A stretch of DNA of 64,000 nucleotides from Pirellulales bacterium. Its GTDB lineage: Bacteria > Planctomycetota > Planctomycetia > Pirellulales > JAEUIK01. Under the pieces are notes generated by a model, which did no database searches, had not been told where the DNA came from, and saw nothing but the letters and a program-made list of their open reading frames with translations. The stretch's first letter is position 1, and the number at the start of each line of letters is the position of its first letter. Shown here one piece after another: positions 24,379-36,102 of the stretch. The position numbers were made by a program, and so were the translations under genes. The stretch is from NCBI GenBank assembly GCA_019636335.1, contig JAHBXR010000003.1:294904-358903 (forward strand). Reading direction: 5' to 3'.

Positions 24379-25467
24379 ATGAGTATCTCCCAGGCCACCG
24401 GCGCCGTCTTCGTCGATGCGGGGCGCCCGCTCGAGGTGCGCCGGTTCGAGCTACCCACGCTGGGCACGGGCGAGATCCTGGTGCGCGTCGCCGCGTGTAC
24501 GCTCTGTGCCAGCGACCTGCACACGTATACCGGTCGGCGGAAGTCCCCCGCGCCTTCGATCCTGGGGCACGAGATCATCGGCCACATCGCGGCGCTCGGG
24601 CCCGATAGTCCGCGCGTCGATCAAGCGGGTGAGACGCTCTCGGTGGGAGACCGCGTCACGTGGTCGGTCGTGGCTAGTTGCGGCGAGTGTTTCTATTGCC
24701 GCCGCGACTTGCCGCAGAAGTGCGCGGCCATGATGAAGTATGGCCACGAGGCGCTCCGCGCGGGGCGCGAGCTCACCGGCGGGCTGGCCGACTACTGCGT
24801 GTTGGCCCAGGGGACGGCCATCGTGCGCTTGCCAGGCGATCTGCCCGACGCCGTCGTCTGCCCGGCCAGTTGCGCCACGGCGACGGTCTCGGCGGCGTTG
24901 CGTATCGCGGGCGAAGTGCGCGCACGGAGCGTGCTCGTGCAGGGGGCGGGGCTGCTGGGGCTGACTGCTTGCGCCCAGGCCAGCGCGATGCGCGCGTCCC
25001 AAGTTATCTGCTGCGACATGAATCGCGCGCGGCTCGACCGGGCCCGCGAGTTCGGCGCAACGCATACGGCCACGCCCGACGAACTGAGCGAAACGGTTCG
25101 TCAGGCGACCGAGGGCTACGGCGTCGACGTGGCGCTCGAGATCACCGGCGCCCCGGCCGCGTTCGTTGACGGGTTGGCGCAACTCCGCCTCGGCGGCACG
25201 TACGTCTTGGTGGGCGCCGTTTATACGGCGCCGCCGGTGCCGATTTCCGTCGAGTCGCTCGTGCGCCGCCAACTCACGCTGCGCGGCGTACACAACTACG
25301 CGCCGCAGGATCTGCTGGCCGCGGTGCGATTTCTCGACGCAAATCGGCAGTTTCCCTTCGCGTCGCTCGTCTCCGATTGGCTGCCGCTGGCCGAAGCCGA
25401 TCGAGCGTTTCATGCGGCCGAAGAAGCCGCGGCGCTGCGCATCGGCGTGCGCATGACGGCGACTTGA
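24379..25467 (+). CDS. Zinc-binding alcohol dehydrogenase (phosphonate-catabolism-type)
   Basis: A 362-residue medium-chain dehydrogenase. Catalytic zinc ligands are the Cys/Asp region LCASDLHTYTG and GHEIIGHI; structural zinc ligands are in the CGECFYCRRDLPQKC cluster. The NAD-binding segment is VQGAGLLGL. The LCxSDLHTYxGRR...PSILGHE pattern resembles the alcohol dehydrogenase proposed for phosphonate breakdown (HpnZ type, TIGR03366), from memory of the family. The ATG at 24379 is ten bases after GAAAGGGA; a GTG at 24373 is an alternative. It follows an OPA-like transporter, which fits an organophosphate or phosphonate substrate. Confidence 0.85.
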   Translation: MSISQATGAVFVDAGRPLEVRRFELPTLGTGEILVRVAACTLCASDLHTYTGRRKSPAPSILGHEIIGHIAALGPDSPRVDQAGETLSVGDRVTWSVVASCGECFYCRRDLPQKCAAMMKYGHEALRAGRELTGGLADYCVLAQGTAIVRLPGDLPDAVVCPASCATATVSAALRIAGEVRARSVLVQGAGLLGLTACAQASAMRASQVICCDMNRARLDRAREFGATHTATPDELSETVRQATEGYGVDVALEITGAPAAFVDGLAQLRLGGTYVLVGAVYTAPPVPISVESLVRRQLTLRGVHNYAPQDLLAAVRFLDANRQFPFASLVSDWLPLAEADRAFHAAEEAAALRIGVRMTAT

Positions 25468-25478
25468 ACGCCGCGCCG

Positions 25479-26405
25479 CTACTGGGGCAGCTCGAGCGTG
25501 CCGACGACGTCCGCTACTCGTGTGGCGCCCAGCGAGGCCAGGGCGGCGGGCAGGGCGTCGAGGATCTCGATGGCCGCCGTGGGGCGATAGAAGTTCGCCG
25601 TACCGATCTGCACGGCCGACGCGCCGGCGACGAGGAATTCCATCGCGTCGTCGATCGAGGCGATGCCGCCGATGCCCACGATCGGCGTCTTCACCGCCTT
25701 GGCGATCTGATAGACGCAGCGCAGGGCAATCGGCTTGATGGCGGGTCCGCTGAGTCCCCCCAGCACATTTCCCAGCAGAGGGCGGCGGCGGCGCCAATCG
25801 ATGCCCAGGCCCAGGCAGGTATTGATGGCCGAGATGGCATCGGCCCCGCCCGCTTCGGCGCCGCGCGCCACGGCCGCGATGTCGGTCACGTTGGGGGTGA
25901 GCTTGGCGAGGATCGGCACGCCGCAGGCGCGCCGCACGCCCCCGACCACCCGTTCGCAACTGGCGGGATCGGTGCCGAAATCGACGCCGCCGCTGACGTT
26001 GGGGCAGGAGATGTTGAGCTCGAGGGCGGCCACGCCGGGTAGGCCGTCGAGCCGCGCGGCCATCTCGACGAACTCGTCGATCGTGCGGCCGGCGATGCTC
26101 ACGATGGCCGGCGCGCCGAGCGAGCCCAGGTAGGGGAGATGGTGATCGATGAAGGCCTCGAGGCCGTCGTTGTCGAGACCGATCGAGTTGAGCATGCCCG
26201 CCGCCGTCTCGACGGTGCGCCAGGGACGATTGCCGGGACGCGCCAGGCGGGTGATCGTCTTGGGAATGATCCCCCCCAGTCGTGCGAGCTCGACGAGCCC
26301 GGCCATTTCGCGGGCGTAGCCGAAGGTGCCCGACGCCACCAGGACCGGGTTCGGCAGATGCAGTCGACCGAGCGTAACGTCCAGTGGCAAGGGAGAATCA
26401 GTCAC
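25479..26405 (-). CDS. pyrD: Dihydroorotate dehydrogenase, class 1B catalytic subunit
   Basis: A 308-residue FMN enzyme that oxidises dihydroorotate to orotate in pyrimidine synthesis. Family marks are [12 protein letters not shown] near the start, K49 (IIPKTIT), [10 protein letters not shown], and the catalytic Cys C134 in LNISCPNV; the FMN phosphate site is near GIGGIAS and [16 protein letters not shown] start at 26405 gives the normal family length; the frame stays open upstream but is low-complexity and Arg-rich. No PyrK (electron-transfer subunit) is in the window. It converges with the alcohol dehydrogenase gene, leaving 11 bases. Confidence 0.95.
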   Translation of the reverse strand: MTDSPLPLDVTLGRLHLPNPVLVASGTFGYAREMAGLVELARLGGIIPKTITRLARPGNRPWRTVETAAGMLNSIGLDNDGLEAFIDHHLPYLGSLGAPAIVSIAGRTIDEFVEMAARLDGLPGVAALELNISCPNVSGGVDFGTDPASCERVVGGVRRACGVPILAKLTPNVTDIAAVARGAEAGGADAISAINTCLGLGIDWRRRRPLLGNVLGGLSGPAIKPIALRCVYQIAKAVKTPIVGIGGIASIDDAMEFLVAGASAVQIGTANFYRPTAAIEILDALPAALASLGATRVADVVGTLELPQ

Positions 26406-26569
26406 GTCGCAGGAACATCCGCGGGCGAGTGGAGCGCGTCGCGCGGCACGATCGCCTGCGCGCGATGACGCCCGCAATGTATCGGTGGCAGGCGGCGCGA
26501 GCAACGAGCGCTCGCGTCCCCTGCGTGGATTGCCAGACCCATCGATCCAATTCGATCGATGCGATCGAC

Positions 26570-26788
26570 TTAGATGATGCCGCCGTGTGTACGGTAGGGG
26601 CTCATGTGGTTCGGCTGATCGAGGAACCAGATGCGTTCCCATTCGTCGAGAATGAAGCGCAGGTTTTCCGACGTGAAGATCAACTGCTGGGCGCGACGCA
26701 CCGGATCGCCCGAATAGGCCGGAATGATGCATCCGACCGCGCTCCCCAACGGGAGACAAAGAACGAGCACCAAGAGCAGCCTCTGCAT
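26570..26788 (-). CDS. Small planctomycete-type lipoprotein, 72 aa
   Basis: Starts at ATG 26788 with GGGAG seven bases upstream. The signal [20 protein letters not shown] ends in a lipobox, giving a mature protein of about 53 residues. The rest ([47 protein letters not shown]) is a helical segment followed by the tail [11 protein letters not shown], which resembles a short lipoprotein I associate with Pirellulales. Function unknown. Confidence 0.75.
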   Translation of the reverse strand: MQRLLLVLVLCLPLGSAVGCIIPAYSGDPVRRAQQLIFTSENLRFILDEWERIWFLDQPNHMSPYRTHGGII

Positions 26789-27127
26789 CGCATAACTCCC
26801 ACGGTCGAAAACGCTTCCAACGTCTGGCGAACGCCAGCGTGGTGCGCAGGGAGAGACCGCTTCTGGCGTCCCTGCCATGCGCGATACGATAGGTAACTGG
26901 TCGAAAAGATTCGGTCGGACGTGTGGCTCGCGGGGCCGCTGGGTGGCGCGACTCGGAGCCGGCAATTCGGCGATTGTTCGGTTTTGGATCGACTCGACGC
27001 GTGGCGCTGGGAGAGCGAACGCGGGAGCCGTCGTGGTTCTAAAGGTCTTGAGAACCGAAACTTAGTGCCGATGTGACCAGCGCGAGAATGGACGAGCGGA
27101 AGGAACCGCTCGAAGCCCCTAACTCGG
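26789..27127. other. Intergenic stretch between the small lipoprotein and HU genes
   Basis: No gene is supported. It contains one copy (27048-27069) of the 22-base repeat that also occurs inverted at 27679-27700 on the other side of the HU gene. Confidence 0.5.
27048..27069 (-). repeat. 22-base repeat flanking the HU gene, copy 1
   Basis: On the minus strand it begins GGCACTAAGTT and ends CTCAA. It matches copy 2 (27679-27700, plus strand) at 19 of 22 positions. The two copies bracket the HU gene and its promoter in inverted orientation. Confidence 0.65.
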
Positions 27128-27487
27128 TTAGTTGCCGAGTGTTGGCGAGACGGAGTCGGGCCCGTGCAAGGCGGCGTGTTGAGCGGCAGCGGCCGCACCT
27201 TCACGGCGCTCCAGCTCACGGACGCGTTCTTCCATCTCCTTACCTGGCTTGAACGTCACGACATACTTCTCGGGCACGAAGACCTTCGTTCCGGTGCGAG
27301 GATTGCGAGCCTTGCGAGCCGCACGCTTTTTCACCTCGAACACCCCGAAGTTTCGCAACTCGATACGTCGTTCATCGACGAGCGTCTCGACGATCGCGTC
27401 GAACGTCTTCTGAACGATCTCTTTCGTCTTGAGCTGCGTCAGCCCAATCTCGTCCGAGATAGTCTTGACGATCTCTTTCTTGGTCAC
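27128..27487 (-). CDS. HU/IHF-family DNA-binding protein
   Basis: A 119-residue histone-like protein. [26 protein letters not shown] forms the helical dimer part; the beta-arm has the family signature [19 protein letters not shown], whose Pro intercalates into bent DNA. A 25-residue tail rich in Glu and Ala extends beyond the usual 90-residue HU core. HU bends and compacts DNA. A near-consensus promoter lies upstream at 27562-27590. Confidence 0.95.
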   Translation of the reverse strand: MTKKEIVKTISDEIGLTQLKTKEIVQKTFDAIVETLVDERRIELRNFGVFEVKKRAARKARNPRTGTKVFVPEKYVVTFKPGKEMEERVRELERREGAAAAAQHAALHGPDSVSPTLGN

Positions 27488-27561
27488 GACTCGGATCTCC
27501 TGTCAGAAGGCGTCGCGAGGGCCGGAAAATGGCCGCGACCGACTCACCAGGTAACGCTCCA

Positions 27562-27590
27562 AGTGTAGGTGCCACAAGAAGTAGAGTCAA
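27562..27590 (-). promoter_or_regulatory. Sigma-70-type promoter of the HU gene
   Basis: On the minus strand TTGACT (27590-27585) and TACACT (27567-27562) are separated by exactly 17 bases. The predicted transcript start is roughly 65-70 bases before the ATG at 27487. Confidence 0.65.
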
Positions 27591-28018
27591 GCACATTCAA
27601 CTTTGGCGGCCGGCCGATGCGCGGTGCAAACAAGCGGAAAAACCGCTGCACCCGCGTCTGCCGGACGCTGGCTACGATGGCACTAAGTTCAGGTTTTCAA
27701 AGAGCTTATCGGTCGTGATCGCTTTGCAAGACCGCGATGTTCGTCGCAAGTGTCTACAGCAAAACGACTAATGTTCATTTTGTCTCAATGGACCACCCGG
27801 TTCCGAGCATGGTTCGTTCAGGCCGTTCAAGGCCCTCGATCCAGTCGCCGCTCGGAGTACGGTGAGCCGTCACATCCCTTATCGGCAGTGTGATCGTCAA
27901 ACTTCAGCCAGCCCGCAAAAACGTCAAAGTCGCTCTCCCGGGGCGCATGCTGACAGCGTGGCCGAGCTAGCAAGCGAGAACAGAGCAGAAGCGGGGGACG
28001 TGTCCCAGACGTCGTGCT
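27591..28018. other. Intergenic stretch upstream of the HU promoter
   Basis: Between the HU promoter and the end of the cysteine-cluster gene. The only structure noted is copy 2 of the 22-base repeat at 27679-27700. Short open frames here have no recognisable content. Confidence 0.5.
27679..27700 (+). repeat. 22-base repeat flanking the HU gene, copy 2
   Basis: Begins GGCACTAAGTT and ends TTCAA; 19 of 22 bases match copy 1 at 27048-27069, in inverted orientation. Confidence 0.65.
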
Positions 28019-28435
28019 TTAGATCCGCTGGACCTTCAATTGGTCCAGGATCCTCTCCAGGGGGACGAGATTCCCCTGACCGCTGCCAGGACAGGCTTCG
28101 CACGTCTGGGCCCAGGTTTCGGGCGTGCGGACGTTCGACTGCCAGAAGGGCCACGTGCGGCACTGGCGCGGGCGGTCTTCATAGACCGTACAGCAGCGTT
28201 TCTCGGTGTCGAAGAAGACGCAATCGCCGTTGGCGAACTCGACGAGCGACTTGCGGATGCCGACGCGGCGGACGTAGCGCTTCTCGAACTCTTCGACCGG
28301 CATGTCGAAGCGTTTGGCAAAGGCCGCGATCTCGGCGGCATTGACCCAGACGTAGCCCGGGGCGCCGGTGCAGCAGTCGCCGCACTGGGTGCATTTGAAA
28401 CGCAGGCCGTCCTTGTACCAGGGCTCGTCGCTCAT
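28019..28435 (-). CDS. YkgJ-family zinc/iron-chelating cysteine cluster protein
   Basis: A 138-residue member of the CxxCxxCC family. The N-terminal cluster FKCTQCGDCC (residues 14-22) is followed by GDCVFFD, RCCTVYEDRPRQCRTWPFW and QTCEACPG, giving the eight or so conserved Cys that bind a metal or Fe-S centre. The RPxQCRTxPFW segment is typical. Biochemical role is unknown. It lies 41 bases after the desulfurase-like gene on the same strand, so a link to sulfur or Fe-S metabolism is plausible. Confidence 0.9.
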   Translation of the reverse strand: MSDEPWYKDGLRFKCTQCGDCCTGAPGYVWVNAAEIAAFAKRFDMPVEEFEKRYVRRVGIRKSLVEFANGDCVFFDTEKRCCTVYEDRPRQCRTWPFWQSNVRTPETWAQTCEACPGSGQGNLVPLERILDQLKVQRI

Positions 28436-28476
28436 GAGGGCATCCGTTCTTTCGTTCCAGGGGGCTTGCGGGTCGG

Positions 28477-29658
28477 CTAGCGGGGGACACCGGCGGCGGC
28501 GATGGCACGGATGGCATCGAGCGCCGCCGTGATTTCTTCGGCCGTGGTAAAGACTCCCAGGCTCAGACGTAACGTGCCACCTCGCTCGAGCGTGCCGAGC
28601 GCCGCGTGCATCCGCGGGGCACAGTGGATGCCCGCGCGCGTTTGAATGCCGAAGGCGGTCTCGAGCGTGGTGGCCAACTCCTGCGGATCATATCCCTCGA
28701 TCGAGAGGCTCACAACGCCCACGCGGTGCGCGGGCTCGCGCGGGCCGTGGATCGTGACCCCAGCGATCACGCGGAGTCCGTCGAGGAGTTGCGCTGTCAA
28801 CTCCTCTGCCTGCTGGCGGATGGAGTCGATACCGCGTTGTTCGAGATAGGCGACCGCGGCAGCCAGCCCCGCCAGCCCCGGCACGTTATGGTTGCCCGGC
28901 TCGTATTTGTCGGGCATCGTCGGGGGCTGTCGGTCGTCATCGCTTTGCGTGCCGGTACCGCCCTGGCGGAAGGAAGCGATCTCTGCTTCGAGCCCCGGGC
29001 GGATGTAGAGCACGCCGGTGCCAAGGGGACCGAGGAGTCCTTTGTGCCCCGACGTGGCCAGAAGGTCGATGCCCCAGCGGTCGATTTCGATCGGCACGTG
29101 TCCAGCCGTTTGCGCGGCATCGATGAGTAAGCGGGGACCTTTCCGCGCACGTACGAGTTTGGCTACTGCTTCGACCGGTTGCAAAGCGCCGGTGACGTTC
29201 GACGCGTGCGAGAGGACGACGAGTTGAGTTTCTGGCCGGATGGCGGCATCGATTGCGTCGGCTGATACGACACCTTCGGCGTCGCACTCGACGTGCGTCA
29301 GTTCGACATCGGCGGTTTCGGCGAAATGTCGCAAGGGTCGCAGGACCGAGTTGTGCTCGACCGTGGTCGTCACCACATGGTCGCCGGGGCGGACGAGACC
29401 GTGGATGGCGATGTTCAGCACATCGGTGCCGTTGAAGCCGAAGACGATCTGGTTCGCGTCGCCCGCACCCAGCAGCCGCGCGAGACGACGGCGGAGATCG
29501 CTGACCGTTTTGGCCACGGCCAGGGCCTCGCCGTACGAGCCGCGTCCCAGCGGCGCGCCGTTCTCGCGCAGGTAGGACTCAACCGCGTCGTACACCGCCG
29601 GCGGCTTGGGCCAACTCGTCGCGGCCTGGTCGAAATAAATACGCGGCTGGCTGGACAT
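28477..29658 (-). CDS. Cysteine desulfurase-family aminotransferase class V
   Basis: A 393-residue PLP enzyme. It starts IYFDQAATSWPKPPAVYDA; it has TTTVEHNSVLRPL, the PLP-lysine segment ATSGHKGLLGPLGTG, and the catalytic Cys in RAGIHCAPRMHAALGT. The class matches SufS/Csd-like desulfurases that take sulfur from cysteine to give alanine and a persulfide; the closest type appears to be the small group lacking a dedicated SufE partner. The downstream YkgJ-type gene could share the transcript. Fe-S scaffold genes are not in the window. Confidence 0.92.
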   Translation of the reverse strand: MSSQPRIYFDQAATSWPKPPAVYDAVESYLRENGAPLGRGSYGEALAVAKTVSDLRRRLARLLGAGDANQIVFGFNGTDVLNIAIHGLVRPGDHVVTTTVEHNSVLRPLRHFAETADVELTHVECDAEGVVSADAIDAAIRPETQLVVLSHASNVTGALQPVEAVAKLVRARKGPRLLIDAAQTAGHVPIEIDRWGIDLLATSGHKGLLGPLGTGVLYIRPGLEAEIASFRQGGTGTQSDDDRQPPTMPDKYEPGNHNVPGLAGLAAAVAYLEQRGIDSIRQQAEELTAQLLDGLRVIAGVTIHGPREPAHRVGVVSLSIEGYDPQELATTLETAFGIQTRAGIHCAPRMHAALGTLERGGTLRLSLGVFTTAEEITAALDAIRAIAAAGVPR

Positions 29659-29810
29659 ACCAAGATTCTACGTAGAACTTTTCGCTCGACCAACCGCCCA
29701 CACCAGGCGCCGGAGCAAACGCCGCTTTGCAGAAACCGAGTGGTTGTCCTACGATACGCCCGGTGCAGCGAGGCCCGATTTTCTTACACTAGCGACGGAG
29801 CGAGGTTCAC

Positions 29811-31346
29811 GTGCGGGGGACGATTGCCGATCTACATCGTCATCTGGGAGAGACGGTGACGCTCTCCGGATGGGTCTACAACACCCGCAGCTCGGGCAAG
29901 GTGGCCTTCGTCATCGTGCGCGACGGCAGCGGTCTGTGCCAATGTGTGGTGGCCAAGACGCCCGAAACGGAAACGCTGTACGAGCAGGCGTCGAAGCTCA
30001 CGCAGGAATCGTCGATCCGCGTGACGGGCACGGTGACGGCCAACGAACGCCAGGCGGGTGGCTTCGAGCTGGCAGTCACCGGTCTCGAGGTGGTGCATCG
30101 CAGCGAGAATTATCCGATCACGCCGAAGCCGCACGGCATCGAGTTCCTGATGCGGCACCGGCACCTGCACCTGCGCTCACGCCGGCAATGGTCGATCTTG
30201 AAGATTCGGGCCACGCTCGTCGACGAGATTCGCAGCTTCTTCAATCGCCACGGCTTCACGCTGATCGACACGCCGATCTTTTCGCCCGCCGCGGGTGAAG
30301 GGACGCAGACGCTCTTTACGGTCGACTACTTCGGCGAGCCGGTCTATCTCGCGCAGACGGGGCAGCTTTATGTCGAGGCCGCGGCGATGGCGTTCGGTCG
30401 CGTTTACTGCTTCGGTCCGACGTTCCGCGCCGAGAAGAGCAAGACGCGCCGCCACTTGACTGAATTTTGGATGGTCGAGCCGGAGATCGCTTACGCCGAG
30501 CTCGAAGACGTGATGCAGGTGGCCGAGGATTTTATTTGTTCCATCGTCGAGCGCGTGCTGCGCGATCATCGGGCCGATCTCGAATTTTTGGGGCGCGACG
30601 TGACGTCGCTGGAGAAGATCGCGAAGCCGTTCTACCGCCTGACGCACGCCGAGGTAGCCGAACTGCTGCGCGGCCCGAAGGTGCGCGAGTTTCTCGAGCA
30701 GGATCTCGCCGCGAAGCAGGCCCGGCTCGCCGCGGTCGAGCATTCGCTGGCGGAGAAGGAAACGCAGCTCAAGGGGCCGGCCATGAAGAAGCATCTGCAC
30801 GATGCGCTCGTCGCCGAGCTACACGAGCTGCGGCAGGAGTCGCACGATTTGGCCGCCGAGATCGAGAACATTCCGCAGCACATGCACCTGGCGGCGAACT
30901 TCGATCCGCACGAGGATCTCGGCGGCAGCGACGAGACGATCATCGCGCGACTGCACGATCGGCCCGTCTTCGTGACGCACTATCCGCGCGGCTGCAAGGC
31001 GTTCTACATGAAGGTGAACGACCAGGACCGCACGCGGGTGAACAACTTCGATCTGCTCGCGCCCGAGGGCTACGGCGAGATTATCGGCGGCAGCCAGCGC
31101 GAAGACGATTACGATACGCTCGTCGAGCGCATCAAGGAGCAGGGGATGACCACCGATGAGTACGAGTGGTATCTCGACCTGCGGCGGTATGGCACGGTGC
31201 CGCACGGCGGCTTTGGCCTGGGGGTCGAGCGCACGCTGGCGTGGCTCTGCGGGCTGGAGCACATTCGCGAGGCGATTCCCTTCGCCCGCCTGATGGGCAA
31301 GATGTATCCCGAGCCGCGCGGACATGAAGAATCGAGCGATTCGTAG
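29811..31346 (+). CDS. asnS: Asparaginyl-tRNA synthetase
   Basis: A 511-residue class IIb synthetase that charges tRNA-Asn. The GTG start at 29811 is chosen because GGAGCGAGG lies just upstream and the OB-fold domain starts at once (HLGETVTLSGWVYNTRSSGKVAFVIVRDG). The catalytic domain has motif 2 (TFRAEKSKTRRHLTEFWMVEPE) and motif 3 (GGFGLGVERTLAWL). Between about residues 290 and 365 lies a charged helical insert (KQARLAAVEHSLAEKETQLK and onward), which makes the protein about 45 residues longer than the E. coli enzyme and looks like a coiled-coil arm. Confidence 0.96.
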   Translation: MRGTIADLHRHLGETVTLSGWVYNTRSSGKVAFVIVRDGSGLCQCVVAKTPETETLYEQASKLTQESSIRVTGTVTANERQAGGFELAVTGLEVVHRSENYPITPKPHGIEFLMRHRHLHLRSRRQWSILKIRATLVDEIRSFFNRHGFTLIDTPIFSPAAGEGTQTLFTVDYFGEPVYLAQTGQLYVEAAAMAFGRVYCFGPTFRAEKSKTRRHLTEFWMVEPEIAYAELEDVMQVAEDFICSIVERVLRDHRADLEFLGRDVTSLEKIAKPFYRLTHAEVAELLRGPKVREFLEQDLAAKQARLAAVEHSLAEKETQLKGPAMKKHLHDALVAELHELRQESHDLAAEIENIPQHMHLAANFDPHEDLGGSDETIIARLHDRPVFVTHYPRGCKAFYMKVNDQDRTRVNNFDLLAPEGYGEIIGGSQREDDYDTLVERIKEQGMTTDEYEWYLDLRRYGTVPHGGFGLGVERTLAWLCGLEHIREAIPFARLMGKMYPEPRGHEESSDS

Positions 31347-34328
<2,982 letters not shown>

Positions 34329-34372
34329 TCGCGTGTGCGTTATTCGACAGGCTGCCGAAGCGATCGTCGCAT

Positions 34373-34401
34373 TTGTTCGCGACGGAAGGGTGGGGCATAA
34401 T
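34373..34401 (+). promoter_or_regulatory. Candidate promoter of the sulfatase gene
   Basis: TTGTTC at 34373-34378 and CATAAT at 34396-34401 are spaced by 17 bases, about 80 bases before the sulfatase ATG at 34482. Confidence 0.4.
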
Positions 34402-34481
34402 CACGTTCGTGACGGAAGTCACCTGTCCCGCGTTGGGGCGTGCGTGGTTTTGCCCATCCGATTCCGTGGAAGGCTCGTGTC

Positions 34482-35960
34482 ATGGTTCTTACGCTGCACG
34501 TATTTTCGCGCATGCGCGTTCCTTTTCCTTGTGACGTATGGCGCGTGGTCACTCTGGCCGTGACGGCGATTGCCGGCCTGATGTGTTGCCCTGCCGGCGG
34601 TAGGACGTTCGCGGATGAACCGACGCGGCCGCACGTGCTCTTCATTATGGCCGACGATTTGAACAATTCGCTTGGCTGCTATGGCCATCCACTGGTGCGC
34701 TCGCCGAATATCGATCGCCTGGCCGAGCGCGGCGTGCGTTTCGATCGCGCGTACTGCAACTATCCCGTGTGCAATCCTTCGCGCACCTCGCTGCTGAGTG
34801 GGTATCGCCCCGACGTGACGGGCGTGGTCGACAACAAGACTCCGCCGCGCACCCACTTGGGCAATGTCGTGTTCCTGCCGCAGTATTTTCGGCAGCATGG
34901 TTACCGCGTGCTGAAGGTGGGCAAGATCTTTCACACGGGAGATGAATTCGAGGATCTGGCCTCCTGGGACATCGACGAGCGCGAAACGCGCGAGGCGAAG
35001 AACCCGCCCGAGACGCAGATCGTACGACGACAGGGGGAAGGGGGGATCGTGCTCGACGCGCCCGATGCCGAAACCTGGGATGGACACGTGGCGCGCCGCG
35101 CGGTCGAACTGCTCGAGGCGGCGGTGCAAGGAGATTCTCCCGTCTTTCTGGCGGTGGGCTTCCGCCGCCCGCACACTCCCTACATTGCGCCGCGCCAATA
35201 CTTCGACCTCTATCCGCCGGCCACGATCCCACTCGTGGTGGAGCCTGCCGAGCATCTGCAGCACATCCCGCCCCTGGCACTGACGCGCGAGAAGAACGCC
35301 CCACCGCTGGCCGACGACGTTCGACGCGAGACCACGGCCGCCTATTACGCGTCGATCAGCTTCATGGATGCGCAGTTGGGACTGCTGTGGGCCGCGCTCG
35401 ATCGGCTCGATCTGTGGCGCCATACCGTGGTGGTCTTTGTCAGCGACCACGGATACCACCTGGGGGAGCATGGCGGGCTGAAGCACAAGATGACCCTCTT
35501 CGAGGAAGCGGCACGGGTGCCGCTGTTGATCGCGGCGCCAAACAGTGCCGCTGGCGTCTCGACCGATGGCATCGTCGAGCTGGTCGACCTCTACCCGACG
35601 CTCGCCGATTTGTGTGGGCTCCCCGCGCCGCAGGGACGGCCGGGGACGAGTCTTTCGCCACTCGTGCATCACTCGCCTGACGAGTGGACCAAGCAGGCCG
35701 CCTTTACCCTGGTGAGCCGTGTCGGCACGCGCCCGGCGACCGAACCGCTCGATCCGGACAAGCTGGGCCGTTCGGTACGCACGCCTCGCTGGCGCTATAC
35801 CGAATGGTACGACGGTACGCGGGAACTGTACGACCACGAGGCCGACCCGCACGAATACCGCAATCTCGCGGCCGACGCGCAGCATGCCGAGACGATCGCC
35901 AGGTTGAGTGCCCTGCTGGCGAGCAATCTGGCCGGCGCACCCGCTTCGGCGGCGCCTTGA
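34482..35960 (+). CDS. Type I sulfatase (iduronate-2-sulfatase-like)
   Basis: A 492-residue exported sulfatase. The FGly motif CNPSR (C97-R101) follows FDRAYCNYPV; the metal ligands include the early ADD (MADDLNN) and the late DHG (VSDHGYHLGEHG). The overall order, with RRPHTPYIAP and ADPHEYRNL, resembles iduronate-2-sulfatase types of the S1 family, which remove sulfate esters from polysaccharides. The Cys must be converted to formylglycine by an anSME-type enzyme, which is not in this window. ATG 34482 has GGAAGG eight bases upstream and opens a signal peptide. Confidence 0.94.
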   Translation: MVLTLHVFSRMRVPFPCDVWRVVTLAVTAIAGLMCCPAGGRTFADEPTRPHVLFIMADDLNNSLGCYGHPLVRSPNIDRLAERGVRFDRAYCNYPVCNPSRTSLLSGYRPDVTGVVDNKTPPRTHLGNVVFLPQYFRQHGYRVLKVGKIFHTGDEFEDLASWDIDERETREAKNPPETQIVRRQGEGGIVLDAPDAETWDGHVARRAVELLEAAVQGDSPVFLAVGFRRPHTPYIAPRQYFDLYPPATIPLVVEPAEHLQHIPPLALTREKNAPPLADDVRRETTAAYYASISFMDAQLGLLWAALDRLDLWRHTVVVFVSDHGYHLGEHGGLKHKMTLFEEAARVPLLIAAPNSAAGVSTDGIVELVDLYPTLADLCGLPAPQGRPGTSLSPLVHHSPDEWTKQAAFTLVSRVGTRPATEPLDPDKLGRSVRTPRWRYTEWYDGTRELYDHEADPHEYRNLAADAQHAETIARLSALLASNLAGAPASAAP

Positions 35961-36102
35961 CCGAGTCGAGAGCCAGGCTGCGCGAAATCGGTACCGGGGC
36001 TAGCTCCCTGTGGGCTAGCGTCGTAGATTTGGGACATTGCCCTGCCGAAATGCCCACGTAGGGACCCGGAAGAGGCAGCCAAAGTCCCCAGGAAAGACGG
36101 AC

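Noticed and set aside
25479..26759. A 426-residue version of PyrD
   Set aside because: The upstream 118 residues are Arg/His/Ser rich and not like the family; GTG 26405 gives the normal length.
27529..27771. 80-codon open frame upstream of the HU gene
   Set aside because: It runs through the HU promoter and one copy of the flanking repeat and has no family features.
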